Made by a program: the position numbers and the translations under genes | In this document: piece after piece, positions 17,967 to 27,029 of the stretch | How positions within the stretch are numbered: position 1 is the stretch's first letter | Layout: the number at the start of each line of letters is the position of its first letter | Assembly (NCBI RefSeq): GCF_004310665.1 | Contig: NZ_SIXF01000019.1 | Span: 35,200 to 99,199 of the forward strand | Length of the DNA stretch: 64,000 bases | Origin: Pedobacter kyonggii | GTDB taxonomy: Bacteria > Bacteroidota > Bacteroidia > Sphingobacteriales > Sphingobacteriaceae | Reading direction: 5' to 3' | Notes under the pieces: model-generated | The model's database searches: none | Seen by the model: the letters and a program-made list of their open reading frames with translations, nothing else | Told to the model about the DNA's origin: nothing

Positions 17967-17991
17967 CTTCCCCATCCATAGGGCGGGGAAG
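17967..17991 (+). promoter_or_regulatory. Stem-loop between fecR-like gene and STN-SusC gene
   Basis: CTTCCCC and GGGGAAG form a 7-bp stem around an 11-nt loop. A second 8-bp stem (TAATCGCT with AGCGATTA) follows before the SusC start. The position is the same as the stem-loop in the other FecR/TonB-receptor gap, which suggests a shared attenuation or transcript-processing step. Confidence 0.45.
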
Positions 17992-18104
17992 CAGTCTTTA
18001 TCGCATTATAATCGCTTGCTTTTCGACGACAGAGCGATTAAATGAAGAAAAAAATCAACAATTATTCCGGTTTATAACCGGGCAAACTATTAATATACAA
18101 ATTT

Positions 18105-21100
18105 ATGCAAAAAGGATTACATCCTACAATTAAGTTTATGATGAGGTGTTCATTTATGCTTTTAATCGCACAGTTTACCTTTATCGGCGTGCTTTTGGCC
18201 GGGAGTGTTCGCAGCCAGAACCTCGATCAGGTAATCAATATTAATTTAGATCATTCGACTGTTAAAGCAAGCTTGCTCAGCATTCAGGAAAAAAGTGGTG
18301 TTAAGTTTGTGCTGCCAGAGCGGTTGCTTAGTGGTGTGAAAACCGAAATTACCTTGGGCCAGCAAACTAAAACGGTAAAGTACCTGATTGAAAAAGTACT
18401 TGGCGAAACCAATCTCGAATATAAATTAGTAGAGGGTTATGTGGTAATTGCTCAAAAACCAGTTCTTCAGCAACCAGGGATCATTTCTGGTCGTATTGTC
18501 GACGAAAAAGGTGGGCCACTACCTGGCGCTACTTTAAAAGTGCTCGAAACCGGACAAACCATTCAAACTGATCCTAATGGTAATTACACCCTTTCGTTAA
18601 AACCTGGCAACTATACCATTGAAGCTTCCTATATCTCTTTCCTAACGCAAAGAATGACAGGGGTAACCGTAAAAGAAGGTAAAACTACAGCCTTAAGTTT
18701 TTCGATGAAACCTGCGGATAATCAGCTTTCGGAAGTTGTGGTGAGTTATGGAAAACAAAGGTTAAAAGATGTAACCGGATCTATAGCCACTATTGATGCT
18801 ACTCAACTTCAGGATATGCCTGTTGGTCAGTTCGCCCAGCAGCTTCAAGGAAAAATTGCCGGTGTACAGATAGCGCAAACCAGCGGGCAACCTGGGCGTG
18901 GAATGGGATTTATTATCCGCGGTGCGGCTTCATTTTATTCCAGTAACCAGCCTTTATTTGTAATCGATGGTACCCCTATCACCGGAAGTATCAACAACAT
19001 TAATCCAGCAGAAATTGAAAGCTTTAGCTTTTTAAAAGATGCTTCGGCAACTGCACTTTATGGATCGAGAGCAGCGAATGGTGTGGTGCTAATTACCACC
19101 AAACACGCAAAACCAGGCGATTCGAAGATAGATTTTTCTACTTATTACGGTATCCAGAAGATTCCAACTGGGAAATTGCCTAAAATGATGACGGCAAGGG
19201 AATTTGCAACATTTATGAAAGAGCGTGGAGAAGACGGGTTAAAATATGAGCCAGGTTATACCATCGCTGCAGATTACCATGCCGCTTATGATAATCCCGA
19301 ACAATACGGTGAAGGAACCAACTGGTTCGATCTGTTAACCCGTTCGGCACCTATCCAAAGTTACGATCTGACGGTTCAATCGGCACGCGAGCATTCCTCA
19401 TCAACGGTTATTGCCGGCTACCAGGAACAGCAGGGCGTAGTAATTAATAACGGAACCAAGTTATTTTCCCTAAGATTCAATCAGGATTTTACTTCGGCCA
19501 ATAATAAACTTAAAGTTGGTTTTAACCTGGCCCCGAGTTATAGAATGGACCATAACAACAGGTTAAGTAGCGACGGCGTTGGTGGTTATTTTGAACGTTT
19601 TTTTGAAGCCAGCCCCTTAATTTCACCTTACAATCCGGATGGTACTTATATCAGAAATGTGGCCTCTCCAGGTATGGTTGCTTATATCAATCCACTGGCT
19701 ACTTATGAGCTTACCAACGATGATTATAATACGACCCGCATTTTAGGTAATGGTTATCTGAATTACGAATTTTTGCCAGGCCTTACTGTAAAAACGAATC
19801 TGGGCGTAGATAAAGGGGCCGAGATGCGTAAATATTTCCAGGCAGGATTGGTTACAGGAACACAGGGACAAACCACGGGTACAAGTTCGTCGGTTGATAA
19901 TGGTTCGTGGACTGCAGAAGGAAACCTTACCTACAACAAAACATTTGCAAAAGATCATAGTATTGATGCACTTTTAGGATACTCAGCGCAACAATTTAGT
20001 ACCTACAGCAATACCTTAACCGGACTAGGCTTTGCGAGTGATGATATTGAGTATTTAGGTGCGGCTACCAGTGTAACCGGTAGCAGTGGTGCTGGTTCTT
20101 ACGCTTTGCTTTCGGCAATTGCGAGAATTAATTACGCTTATAAAGGCAGGTATCTTTTATCAGCCGCGGTAAGGCGTGATGGCTCATCTAAATTCGGCAT
20201 TAACAAACAATGGGGAAGTTTTCCTTCAGTATCTGCCGGATGGATTGTAACTGATGAAGGCTTTATGAAAAACGTAAAAGGTATCGATTTCTTAAAACTC
20301 CGTGCAAGTTATGGCATTACCGGAAATAACTTTTTCGCAGGTAACTACGATTCGCAGGCCACCATAGGCACTTATTATTACAACTTCAATAATGTAATTA
20401 CACAAGGCCAAACCATTAATCGCTTGCCTAACCAGGAGTTGAGGTGGGAGCGCAACAAACAGCTTGATTTAGGTCTTGAAATAGGTATTCTGAACAACAG
20501 GATTAATTTTACCTACGACTATTACCGAAAGTTAACTGATGGATTGATTCAACAACGTGCCATACCAACCTCTTCAGGCTTTTCTCAGATTATATTTAAT
20601 GTGGGCGAACTTAAAATGTGGGGACATGAATTTTCTGTCAGCTCAAAAAACCTCGTAGGTAACTTCAAATGGAATACCAACTTAAGTCTTTCATTCGACC
20701 GTAACCTGATTACCAATTTGGTTGATCCTGGTTTTATCAGAAGAAATGTTACTGTAAGTTCAGATTATTTCCGTCAGCAGGTTGGTCATCATTTAGGAGA
20801 GTTTTACGGATTTGTTTTCGAAGGTTTATACAAAGATGCTGCAGATCTGGCTAATTCGGCTAAGTATTTAAGTACCCCTGCAAAACCTAACGGCAATTCA
20901 GACATCGGCACCATTAAGGTTAAAGATATTAATGGCGATGGCGTAATTGACGATGTGAACGACCGTACTTTTATTGGCGATCCAACACCAACCTTTACCG
21001 GTGGTATGGTGAATAATTTTAAATACAAAAATTTCGATCTAACTGTTGATATGACTTTTTCGGTAGGTGGTAAAATTTTAAATGCCGCCAAATGGGCCTA

Positions 21101-21494
21101 TCAAACCAACATGGATGGTTCGAGGGTTTTGCTGGCAGCAGCAGCAGACCGTTGGCGATCGGTAGAAAACCCGGGATCAGGCATTTACCCGAGAACCAAA
21201 TCTGGAACTACTGGTATTGGCCGTAACGTGAATACACAATGGATTGAGGACGGATCTTATTTGGCTGCCAAAAATATTTCACTGGGTTATACCATACCTG
21301 TAAAAAACCTCATGCTGAAAAACCTTCGTGTTTTTGCCTCCGTTCAGCAAGCCTTCGTTATCACCGGTTATTCGGGAATGAACCCCGAAACAAATGTAGG
21401 TGGATCAGATCCAACTTTGGGTGTTGGGGTAGATGAAAATGCTTACCCAATTCCAAGAACCTTTTCTTTAGGGATCTCAACCACATTCAGATAA
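18105..21494 (+). CDS. SusC-family TonB-dependent receptor with STN domain
   Basis: A 1129-residue receptor. After a signal segment (about 10-38) come an STN domain (about 45-115: 'STVKASLLSIQEKSGVKFVL'), a carboxypeptidase-like domain (about 125-205: 'ISGRIVDEKGGPLPGATLKV'), a TonB/plug region (about 208-325: 'LSEVVVSYGKQRLKDVTGSI', 'KIAGVQIAQTSGQPG', 'DASATALYGSRAANGVVLI'), and a barrel ending SLGISTTFR. The STN domain ties it to the FecI/FecR pair just upstream. The SusD partner follows after 17 bp. Its N-terminal modules are closely similar to those of the receptor at 8573, for example 'GNYTIEASYISFLTQR', so part of the two genes shares recent descent. Confidence 0.95.
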   Translation: MQKGLHPTIKFMMRCSFMLLIAQFTFIGVLLAGSVRSQNLDQVININLDHSTVKASLLSIQEKSGVKFVLPERLLSGVKTEITLGQQTKTVKYLIEKVLGETNLEYKLVEGYVVIAQKPVLQQPGIISGRIVDEKGGPLPGATLKVLETGQTIQTDPNGNYTLSLKPGNYTIEASYISFLTQRMTGVTVKEGKTTALSFSMKPADNQLSEVVVSYGKQRLKDVTGSIATIDATQLQDMPVGQFAQQLQGKIAGVQIAQTSGQPGRGMGFIIRGAASFYSSNQPLFVIDGTPITGSINNINPAEIESFSFLKDASATALYGSRAANGVVLITTKHAKPGDSKIDFSTYYGIQKIPTGKLPKMMTAREFATFMKERGEDGLKYEPGYTIAADYHAAYDNPEQYGEGTNWFDLLTRSAPIQSYDLTVQSAREHSSSTVIAGYQEQQGVVINNGTKLFSLRFNQDFTSANNKLKVGFNLAPSYRMDHNNRLSSDGVGGYFERFFEASPLISPYNPDGTYIRNVASPGMVAYINPLATYELTNDDYNTTRILGNGYLNYEFLPGLTVKTNLGVDKGAEMRKYFQAGLVTGTQGQTTGTSSSVDNGSWTAEGNLTYNKTFAKDHSIDALLGYSAQQFSTYSNTLTGLGFASDDIEYLGAATSVTGSSGAGSYALLSAIARINYAYKGRYLLSAAVRRDGSSKFGINKQWGSFPSVSAGWIVTDEGFMKNVKGIDFLKLRASYGITGNNFFAGNYDSQATIGTYYYNFNNVITQGQTINRLPNQELRWERNKQLDLGLEIGILNNRINFTYDYYRKLTDGLIQQRAIPTSSGFSQIIFNVGELKMWGHEFSVSSKNLVGNFKWNTNLSLSFDRNLITNLVDPGFIRRNVTVSSDYFRQQVGHHLGEFYGFVFEGLYKDAADLANSAKYLSTPAKPNGNSDIGTIKVKDINGDGVIDDVNDRTFIGDPTPTFTGGMVNNFKYKNFDLTVDMTFSVGGKILNAAKWAYQTNMDGSRVLLAAAADRWRSVENPGSGIYPRTKSGTTGIGRNVNTQWIEDGSYLAAKNISLGYTIPVKNLMLKNLRVFASVQQAFVITGYSGMNPETNVGGSDPTLGVGVDENAYPIPRTFSLGISTTFR

Positions 21495-21511
21495 ACATTT
21501 AAGCTAAAAAA

Positions 21512-23056
21512 ATGAAAAAGATATATATAGCCATTATACTAATAACCATTGGTATCAGTTCATGTAAAAAGGATTTTATTGCACTTAATCCCGAAGATTC
21601 TTATACTGATGGAGTGTTCTATAAAACCGAACAGCAATTCCGTTCGGCTGTGGTAGCTGCTTATGCACCTCTAAGAGATGTTTTAATAAACGACTATTTT
21701 ACCTCAGAAATGCATTCAGATAATACGGTGTACCAGCCCATTCCTGGAAATAGGGGGACGGCCTATGTAGAGCGTGAGAATATTTCAGATTTTACCAACA
21801 CCTCTACCAATGCTTATGTTTCGGCAACCTGGCAACACAGTTATACCGGTATTTCACGTTGCAATATCATTATCGAAAGATTGAAAACTTCTGATCTTGG
21901 CGATGCCGTAAAAGCCAATTTGGATGGACAGGCCAAGTTTTTAAGGGCGCTTAATTATTTCAAACTGGTTCGCCTATATGGTGGGGTACCACTTTCGATA
22001 GCCGAAGTTAAAACAGCAGAAGATGCATTTAAACCTAGAGCTACTGGAGTTGAAGTTTATGCTCAGATTGTTGCTGATGCTAAAGATGCTATCAATGAGC
22101 TTTCAGTACCAACTAAATTCCCACAAACTGGCGAGGCAACAAAAGGTTCGGCCACGATGTTATTGGCTAATGTATATGCTGTTCAAAAAAAATGGGCAGA
22201 GGCCGAAACCCAATTGAATAGTCTGTTAACCATGGGTTACGACCTCAATGCCAATTATGCCGATACCTTTTCACCTACCAATAAAAACGGAAAAGAATCA
22301 ATCTTCGAAATCCAATATTTAGGTAGTACCATTACAGGTTCTACACCTAATGCACTTTCATTCCACTTTCTGCCCAGAAGTAAGGATACCAGATTGCTCA
22401 CCGGTATTGCGATCGATAATACAGGTACAGGTGGATGGAATACCCCAAGCAGCGATCTGATTGCTGATTTTGAAGCCAATGATAAACGTCTTGATGCCGC
22501 TATTGGTATTGCCGAAGGTACTTACGATGCCAGCAGTTATTTTGTTTACTCGGCAGTTAAAAGTATTGTTAATTATACTCCTGCTGCAGGCAAGATTGGT
22601 GTGCCATATATTAAAAAATACCTGCACTCGCCACTTGCAGCAACCACGGGTTCTAGTGATAACTTTCCGATATACCGTTTTTCTGATGCATTATTGTTAT
22701 TGGCCGAGGCTTTGAACGAGCAAGGAAAATCGGCGCTTGCTTTAGCACCACTAAATAGGGTGAGGAAAAGAGCTGGTTTAACGGATATTGTAAGTGCCGA
22801 TCAAACGGAGCTTAGAACAATTATTCTACATGAGCGCCGAGTTGAACTGGCTTTCGAAAACAGCAGATGGACAGATTTATTGAGGACTGGAAAAGCAATT
22901 AGTGTTATTAATGCATTTGGTGTTAAAATAAGGCAGCAGCTTCCATTTCTTTCCTCAGATGCTTACGTAATCGATAATCACCACTTATTATTTCCAATCC
23001 CACAAAACGAAGTTGGGCTAAATCCTAAGATCATCCAAAACCCAGGATACTTTTAA
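21512..23056 (+). CDS. SusD/RagB-family nutrient-binding lipoprotein
   Basis: A 514-residue surface lipoprotein: MKKIYIAIILITIGISSC with lipid cysteine at 18, then the SusD signature 'ALNPEDSYTDGVFYKTEQQF' and 'AVVAAYAPLRD'. TPR-like helices include 'GQAKFLRALNYFKLVRLYGG' and the C-terminal 'LLLLAEALNEQGKSALAL', 'PLNRVRKRAGL', 'ERRVELAFENSRWTDLLRTG', 'FPIPQNEVGLNPKI', ending QNPGYF. It caps the SusC channel encoded 17 bp upstream. The phosphoesterase gene 50 bp downstream suggests a phosphorylated or nucleotide-like ligand, but this is inference. Confidence 0.95.
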   Translation: MKKIYIAIILITIGISSCKKDFIALNPEDSYTDGVFYKTEQQFRSAVVAAYAPLRDVLINDYFTSEMHSDNTVYQPIPGNRGTAYVERENISDFTNTSTNAYVSATWQHSYTGISRCNIIIERLKTSDLGDAVKANLDGQAKFLRALNYFKLVRLYGGVPLSIAEVKTAEDAFKPRATGVEVYAQIVADAKDAINELSVPTKFPQTGEATKGSATMLLANVYAVQKKWAEAETQLNSLLTMGYDLNANYADTFSPTNKNGKESIFEIQYLGSTITGSTPNALSFHFLPRSKDTRLLTGIAIDNTGTGGWNTPSSDLIADFEANDKRLDAAIGIAEGTYDASSYFVYSAVKSIVNYTPAAGKIGVPYIKKYLHSPLAATTGSSDNFPIYRFSDALLLLAEALNEQGKSALALAPLNRVRKRAGLTDIVSADQTELRTIILHERRVELAFENSRWTDLLRTGKAISVINAFGVKIRQQLPFLSSDAYVIDNHHLLFPIPQNEVGLNPKIIQNPGYF

Positions 23057-23106
23057 GATTGAAGTATAAGACAAGTAAAAGAAGAATAAAATTTAATTAA
23101 GTAAAA

Positions 23107-24879
23107 ATGACCATAAATAAAGCACTGTTAAAGAAAAGCCTTTGCATTTTTTTAAGTGCACAAATGTTATTAACCACAAGTGCAAGCCTTATACCTGCGT
23201 TGCAGGGGGAACGTTTAGCAAATGACGAATTTGCGATTGTTGTACTACCCGATACTCAATATTATACTTCAGAGAAGAATGGTGGGAAAAGGGAGATGTT
23301 TTCGGCACAGACTGAGTGGATTGCAAAAAATGCAGTAAAAGAAAACATTAAATACGTAATCCATCTTGGTGATATTTCTGATGATGGGGAAAAATTCCCA
23401 CAACAATGGGTAAACGCTGCCGAGTCGATGTATAAATTGGAAAAACCACAGCCTGGTTATCCACAGGGTATTCCATATGGTATGGCCGTAGGCAACCACG
23501 ATCAAACCAAAAGCCAATATCCTTTAAGTGGTAAAACCGATCAGTACAATAAATATTTCGGCATAGATCATTTCAAGGATAAAAAATGGTACGGTGGGCA
23601 TTATCGTGATAACAACGATAGCCATTTCGATCTTTTCGAGGCAGGCGGTTATAAATTCATTACTATATTTTTTGAATATGATTCTTACGATGAGGATATT
23701 GAAGGATTAAACAAATGGGCAAGTGGGCTGCTTGAAAAATTTAACGATCGGAAAGCCATCTTAGTGAGCCATTCTATTATTCATTTTAATAAGAAAACCG
23801 GTACCAACGAAAAGGGCTTTCCGAAGTTTTCTAAACAGGGGCAGCGGGTTTTTGATCGTTTAAAAAGCTATCCCAATGTATTTTTAACTTTATCAGGTCA
23901 TGTGGGCGATAATGGTGAAGGCTATCGCCAAGACGGTTATGCTGGCAATGTGATCAAATCATTATTATCAGATTATCAGAGCAGGCCAGATGGCGGGCAC
24001 GGCTTAATGCGGCTCATGAAATTTTCTAAGTCGAAAGACCTGATCAGTGTACGTACTTTTTCTCCGGTAACAGGTGAAGAAGAGGCCGATGCCGATAGTA
24101 AATTCACACTTCCCTGGTTCCACCATACCACAGTGGCCAGGTATCAAGACTATAACAACGATGGTATTAGCGAAATCGCATTTTTTTCTAATGGTACCTG
24201 GAAAATATCGGGACAGGCAGATATCACTTTTGGTAAACCAGGCGATGTTGCAGCTCCAGCTGATTATAATGGTGATGGTAAAACGGAGCTAGCGGTTTTC
24301 AGGCCATCAGAAGGAAAGTTTTATATCCAGGGTGGGAAAGAGGTTGTCCTTGGTCAGGCAGGCGATATCCCCGTGTGTGGAGATTGGGATGGAGATGGTT
24401 TCGCAGAGGTTGCTGTTTATCGTCCTTCCACATTAATATGGTACTTTGATGGACTGGACTGTATAAAATTCGGACATAAAAATGGTGTACCCATTCCTGC
24501 AGATTATGATGGTGATGGAATATTGGATGTTGGCATATTCCGTAAAGACAACTCTTTATGGCAAACCAGTCTCGGCAATATCCCTTTGCAGGTTAAACAT
24601 ACACCAGGCGATATTCCGGTGCCTGCCGATTATGATGGCGATGGCAGGGCAGAGATGGCTGTTTTCAGGCCTTCAACAAACGAATGGATTATAGACCGTT
24701 TTAAAGAACCAGTAAAATTTGGACAAGAAGGAGATATTCCTGTTCCGGGTAACTATTTATCTGGGGGGAAATCTAGTTTGGCTGTATATAGAAACGGCTT
24801 AATTTACCTTCAGAATGGTAAACCTATTGACGCCAAAAACGGAAAAGCCAACGATTTGATTAATAATAAGAACCGTTAA
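23107..24879 (+). CDS. Secreted calcineurin-like metallophosphoesterase with FG-GAP/VCBS-like repeats
   Basis: A 590-residue exported enzyme. The N-terminal metallophosphoesterase domain (about 40-330) has its metal-site motifs in order: 'VVLPDTQYY', 'VIHLGDISDDG', 'AVGNHDQTK', 'AILVSHSII' and 'LTLSGHVGDN'. The C-terminal part (about 340-575) is a run of five or six repeats with calcium-type loops: 'DYNNDGISEI', 'DYNGDGKTELAVFRPS', 'DWDGDGFAEVAVYRPS', 'DYDGDGILDVGIFR', 'DYDGDGRAEMAVFRPS'. These resemble FG-GAP/VCBS beta-propeller blades that bind surfaces or glycans. It closes the FecI/FecR/SusC/SusD operon and likely releases phosphate or cleaves a phosphodiester from the imported ligand. 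Exact substrate unknown. Confidence 0.92.
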   Translation: MTINKALLKKSLCIFLSAQMLLTTSASLIPALQGERLANDEFAIVVLPDTQYYTSEKNGGKREMFSAQTEWIAKNAVKENIKYVIHLGDISDDGEKFPQQWVNAAESMYKLEKPQPGYPQGIPYGMAVGNHDQTKSQYPLSGKTDQYNKYFGIDHFKDKKWYGGHYRDNNDSHFDLFEAGGYKFITIFFEYDSYDEDIEGLNKWASGLLEKFNDRKAILVSHSIIHFNKKTGTNEKGFPKFSKQGQRVFDRLKSYPNVFLTLSGHVGDNGEGYRQDGYAGNVIKSLLSDYQSRPDGGHGLMRLMKFSKSKDLISVRTFSPVTGEEEADADSKFTLPWFHHTTVARYQDYNNDGISEIAFFSNGTWKISGQADITFGKPGDVAAPADYNGDGKTELAVFRPSEGKFYIQGGKEVVLGQAGDIPVCGDWDGDGFAEVAVYRPSTLIWYFDGLDCIKFGHKNGVPIPADYDGDGILDVGIFRKDNSLWQTSLGNIPLQVKHTPGDIPVPADYDGDGRAEMAVFRPSTNEWIIDRFKEPVKFGQEGDIPVPGNYLSGGKSSLAVYRNGLIYLQNGKPIDAKNGKANDLINNKNR

Positions 24880-24933
24880 TCTCTATTACTACTTCAGCTG
24901 TTAAGAGATATATGAATTTTTAAGCTGGAAGAA

Positions 24934-24964
24934 AAGAGCTGCAGCTAATTGCAGCTCTTTTTTT
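24934..24964 (+). terminator. Rho-independent terminator of the phosphoesterase operon
   Basis: A perfect 10-bp stem (AAGAGCTGCA with TGCAGCTCTT), a 6-nt loop and a T7 run. The reverse strand reads the same stem followed by TTTTC, so it can also end the convergent methyltransferase transcript. Confidence 0.85.
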
Positions 24965-25685
24965 ATTTTATCGCTCCAAAAGCTGCAAAATAAGAGTTCT
25001 TATGCAGGATTTCGGTAACGCTGAAACCAACTTTTTGCAATAAAGCCAGTTGATAGTTTAAAGAGCGCGGGGTATCTTCATATTCAATATAATCAAATAC
25101 CTTTTGCTTATATTCTGCACCACCAAGTGTTTCCAGGTAGGCCCCGTATTGATCTTGGAAAAGATTATCGATCAAAACTGAATCGTGTGCAATGAGATCT
25201 GAAATCCAGATACTGCCCCCAGGTTTTAAAGCCCTATAAACCTTAGTAAAAACAAGCTCCCAATCGGCATCGGTGCGCAAATGATGAAATGTTGCAGCAG
25301 CAAGTATAATATCGAAATGACTATCGGGTAAATTAAGGTTACGCATATCGTCCTGTATAACCGTTACTGTTCCGGTGGTTTGTGCCGATACCCTATCACT
25401 TGCACGCGCTAGCATCGGTAAGCTTAAGTCGTTAAGCGTACAGTTAAGGTTTGGAATTTTACTGAGCATTTTTAACGTGTAATTGCCCGCACCACATCCA
25501 ATATCCAACAGTTCTTTTGCATTTGGATTAATATATTTGGCCGCTCCGGTGCAAAGCTCCATGGTAAGTGGAGCATCTATAGTGGTTTGTTGTCCACTTT
25601 CTAAGTTCGAGAAACGTTCTACATCGTTATCAAACCTGGTTTTAATTTCTTCATTTGTTGCCTTATGCGAATAATCTTTATTCAT
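24963..25685 (-). CDS. Class I SAM-dependent methyltransferase
   Basis: A 240-residue cytoplasmic methyltransferase. Motif I is 'KELLDIGCGAGNYTLKML' near residue 80; motif II 'NCTLNDLSLPMLARAS'; 'VIQDDMRNLNLPDSHFDIIL' then 'AAATFHHLR' mark motifs III-IV; 'LKPGGSIWISDLI' follows. It resembles the UbiE/COQ5-like small-molecule group, but the acceptor is not evident. It is divergent from the LysR regulator at 25777 across a 91-bp gap, the classic layout for a LysR target gene. Confidence 0.88.
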   Translation of the reverse strand: MNKDYSHKATNEEIKTRFDNDVERFSNLESGQQTTIDAPLTMELCTGAAKYINPNAKELLDIGCGAGNYTLKMLSKIPNLNCTLNDLSLPMLARASDRVSAQTTGTVTVIQDDMRNLNLPDSHFDIILAAATFHHLRTDADWELVFTKVYRALKPGGSIWISDLIAHDSVLIDNLFQDQYGAYLETLGGAEYKQKVFDYIEYEDTPRSLNYQLALLQKVGFSVTEILHKNSYFAAFGAIK

Positions 25686-25776
25686 TGCTTTAATTTTTTT
25701 GTAAAGTTAATGCTGTTGATCATATTTGTAAAATATCAATTTTGGCATATATCGATACTTATTAGGTATTATAAAT

Positions 25777-26664
25777 ATGGAACTCAGGCATTTGCTGTAC
25801 TTTAAAACTGTTGCAGAAGAACTTCATTTTACCAAGGCTGCAGCAAAACTTTTCATCTCGCAGCCTCCTTTGAGCAGGCAGATTAGAGAACTGGAAGAAG
25901 AACTCGAAGTACAATTGTTTACCAGGAGTAATAAGCGGGTTGCATTAACAAATGCCGGAAAGTATTTTAAGGCTGAAGTAGATGCCATCTTTGCCAAACT
26001 GGAAGAGAGTAAAGAAGTGGTTCGTAAAATTTATAAAGGCGTTAGCGGCGAATTAAAGATTGGCTACATCAGTTCGGTTTATCAATCTCACCTGGCAGAA
26101 ATTTTAAAATTAATGCACCGGGAATTTCCCTATCTGAAAACGAGTTTATTCGAAGTGCCAACACTTGCTCAAATTAAAGAGCTAGAACATGGTGGTTTAG
26201 ATGTGGGGATTTTAAGAGCACCAGTTTTATCGGAAAAATTGAAAGTAGAGTCTTTGTTCTTTGATCCATTTGTGGTGGTTATTCCTTTAACAGACCAAAA
26301 AATTGATACGAAAAACGGACTTGCCGATTTTTTGAAGAAAAGCCCGTTTATATTCTTTAATAAAGATTTTGCGCCTCAATATAACCAGAAACTTATGGAG
26401 ATTTGCCAGCGGATGGGCTTTAGTCCTGATATTACCCACGAGGCCAACAATGTACACTCTATATTACAATTGGTAGAAGCGGGCCTGGGGGTATCTATTT
26501 TGCCATTGTCGTTAAAAAAGCAATATGCACAGTTGAAAGTATCTTTTATTGAATTTGATGCCATTCCGGTTAACACAGAGGTGGTACTGGCTTATAACGA
26601 ATCGAATAAAAACCCCGCATTAAATTGGTTTATTAAACACTATGCCGAGTTAAAAATCAATTGA
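25777..26664 (+). CDS. LysR-family transcriptional regulator
   Basis: A 295-residue regulator. The N-terminal winged helix-turn-helix is complete ('MELRHLLYFKTVAEELHFTK', 'AAAKLFISQPPLSRQIRELE', 'LFTRSNKRVALTNAG'). The substrate-binding half starts near 90 ('ELKIGYISSVYQSHLAEIL', 'GGLDVGILRAP', 'VEAGLGVSILPLSLKK'). The binding pocket resembles the BenM/CatR-like group for small acids, which is tentative. It probably controls the divergent methyltransferase gene and itself. Confidence 0.9.
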   Translation: MELRHLLYFKTVAEELHFTKAAAKLFISQPPLSRQIRELEEELEVQLFTRSNKRVALTNAGKYFKAEVDAIFAKLEESKEVVRKIYKGVSGELKIGYISSVYQSHLAEILKLMHREFPYLKTSLFEVPTLAQIKELEHGGLDVGILRAPVLSEKLKVESLFFDPFVVVIPLTDQKIDTKNGLADFLKKSPFIFFNKDFAPQYNQKLMEICQRMGFSPDITHEANNVHSILQLVEAGLGVSILPLSLKKQYAQLKVSFIEFDAIPVNTEVVLAYNESNKNPALNWFIKHYAELKIN

Positions 26665-26700
26665 TTTTCACTAAGATAAGCATAATGAAATCCAGTACCA

Positions 26701-26722
26701 TTAATCAATATGCATTGATTAA
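26701..26722. promoter_or_regulatory. Perfect AT-rich palindrome in the LysR-GH88 gap
   Basis: A 9-bp arm (TTAATCAAT) and its exact reverse complement around ATGC, 37 bp past the LysR stop. It could be a regulator site or a weak terminator stem. The rest of the 365-bp gap (26665-27029) shows no gene or other clear element. Confidence 0.4.
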
Positions 26723-27029
26723 AGACCGATGAGATTGAAAGAAAGGCTGTTCTCTGATGGGCGGCATTCCTTTTTACAGATTTCAAAATCCTATAGCCAC
26801 TCATTGGGCATTATTTTTCAAAAGAAACGATCAACTGGATAAAACACCATCAGTAAAATGGATTGTTTTAAAATTCACCTTAAAAAGATAGTTGATTTCC
26901 GATTTTCTACCATATCATTTCCGATTTTCACCTCTTTTGAACTTGTAAAAGCACAAATTTGCCGCAACCAACATCAAAAGCCTATGTTAAGGCTTAACAC
27001 AAAATGAATTATACAAATTTACCTAACCT

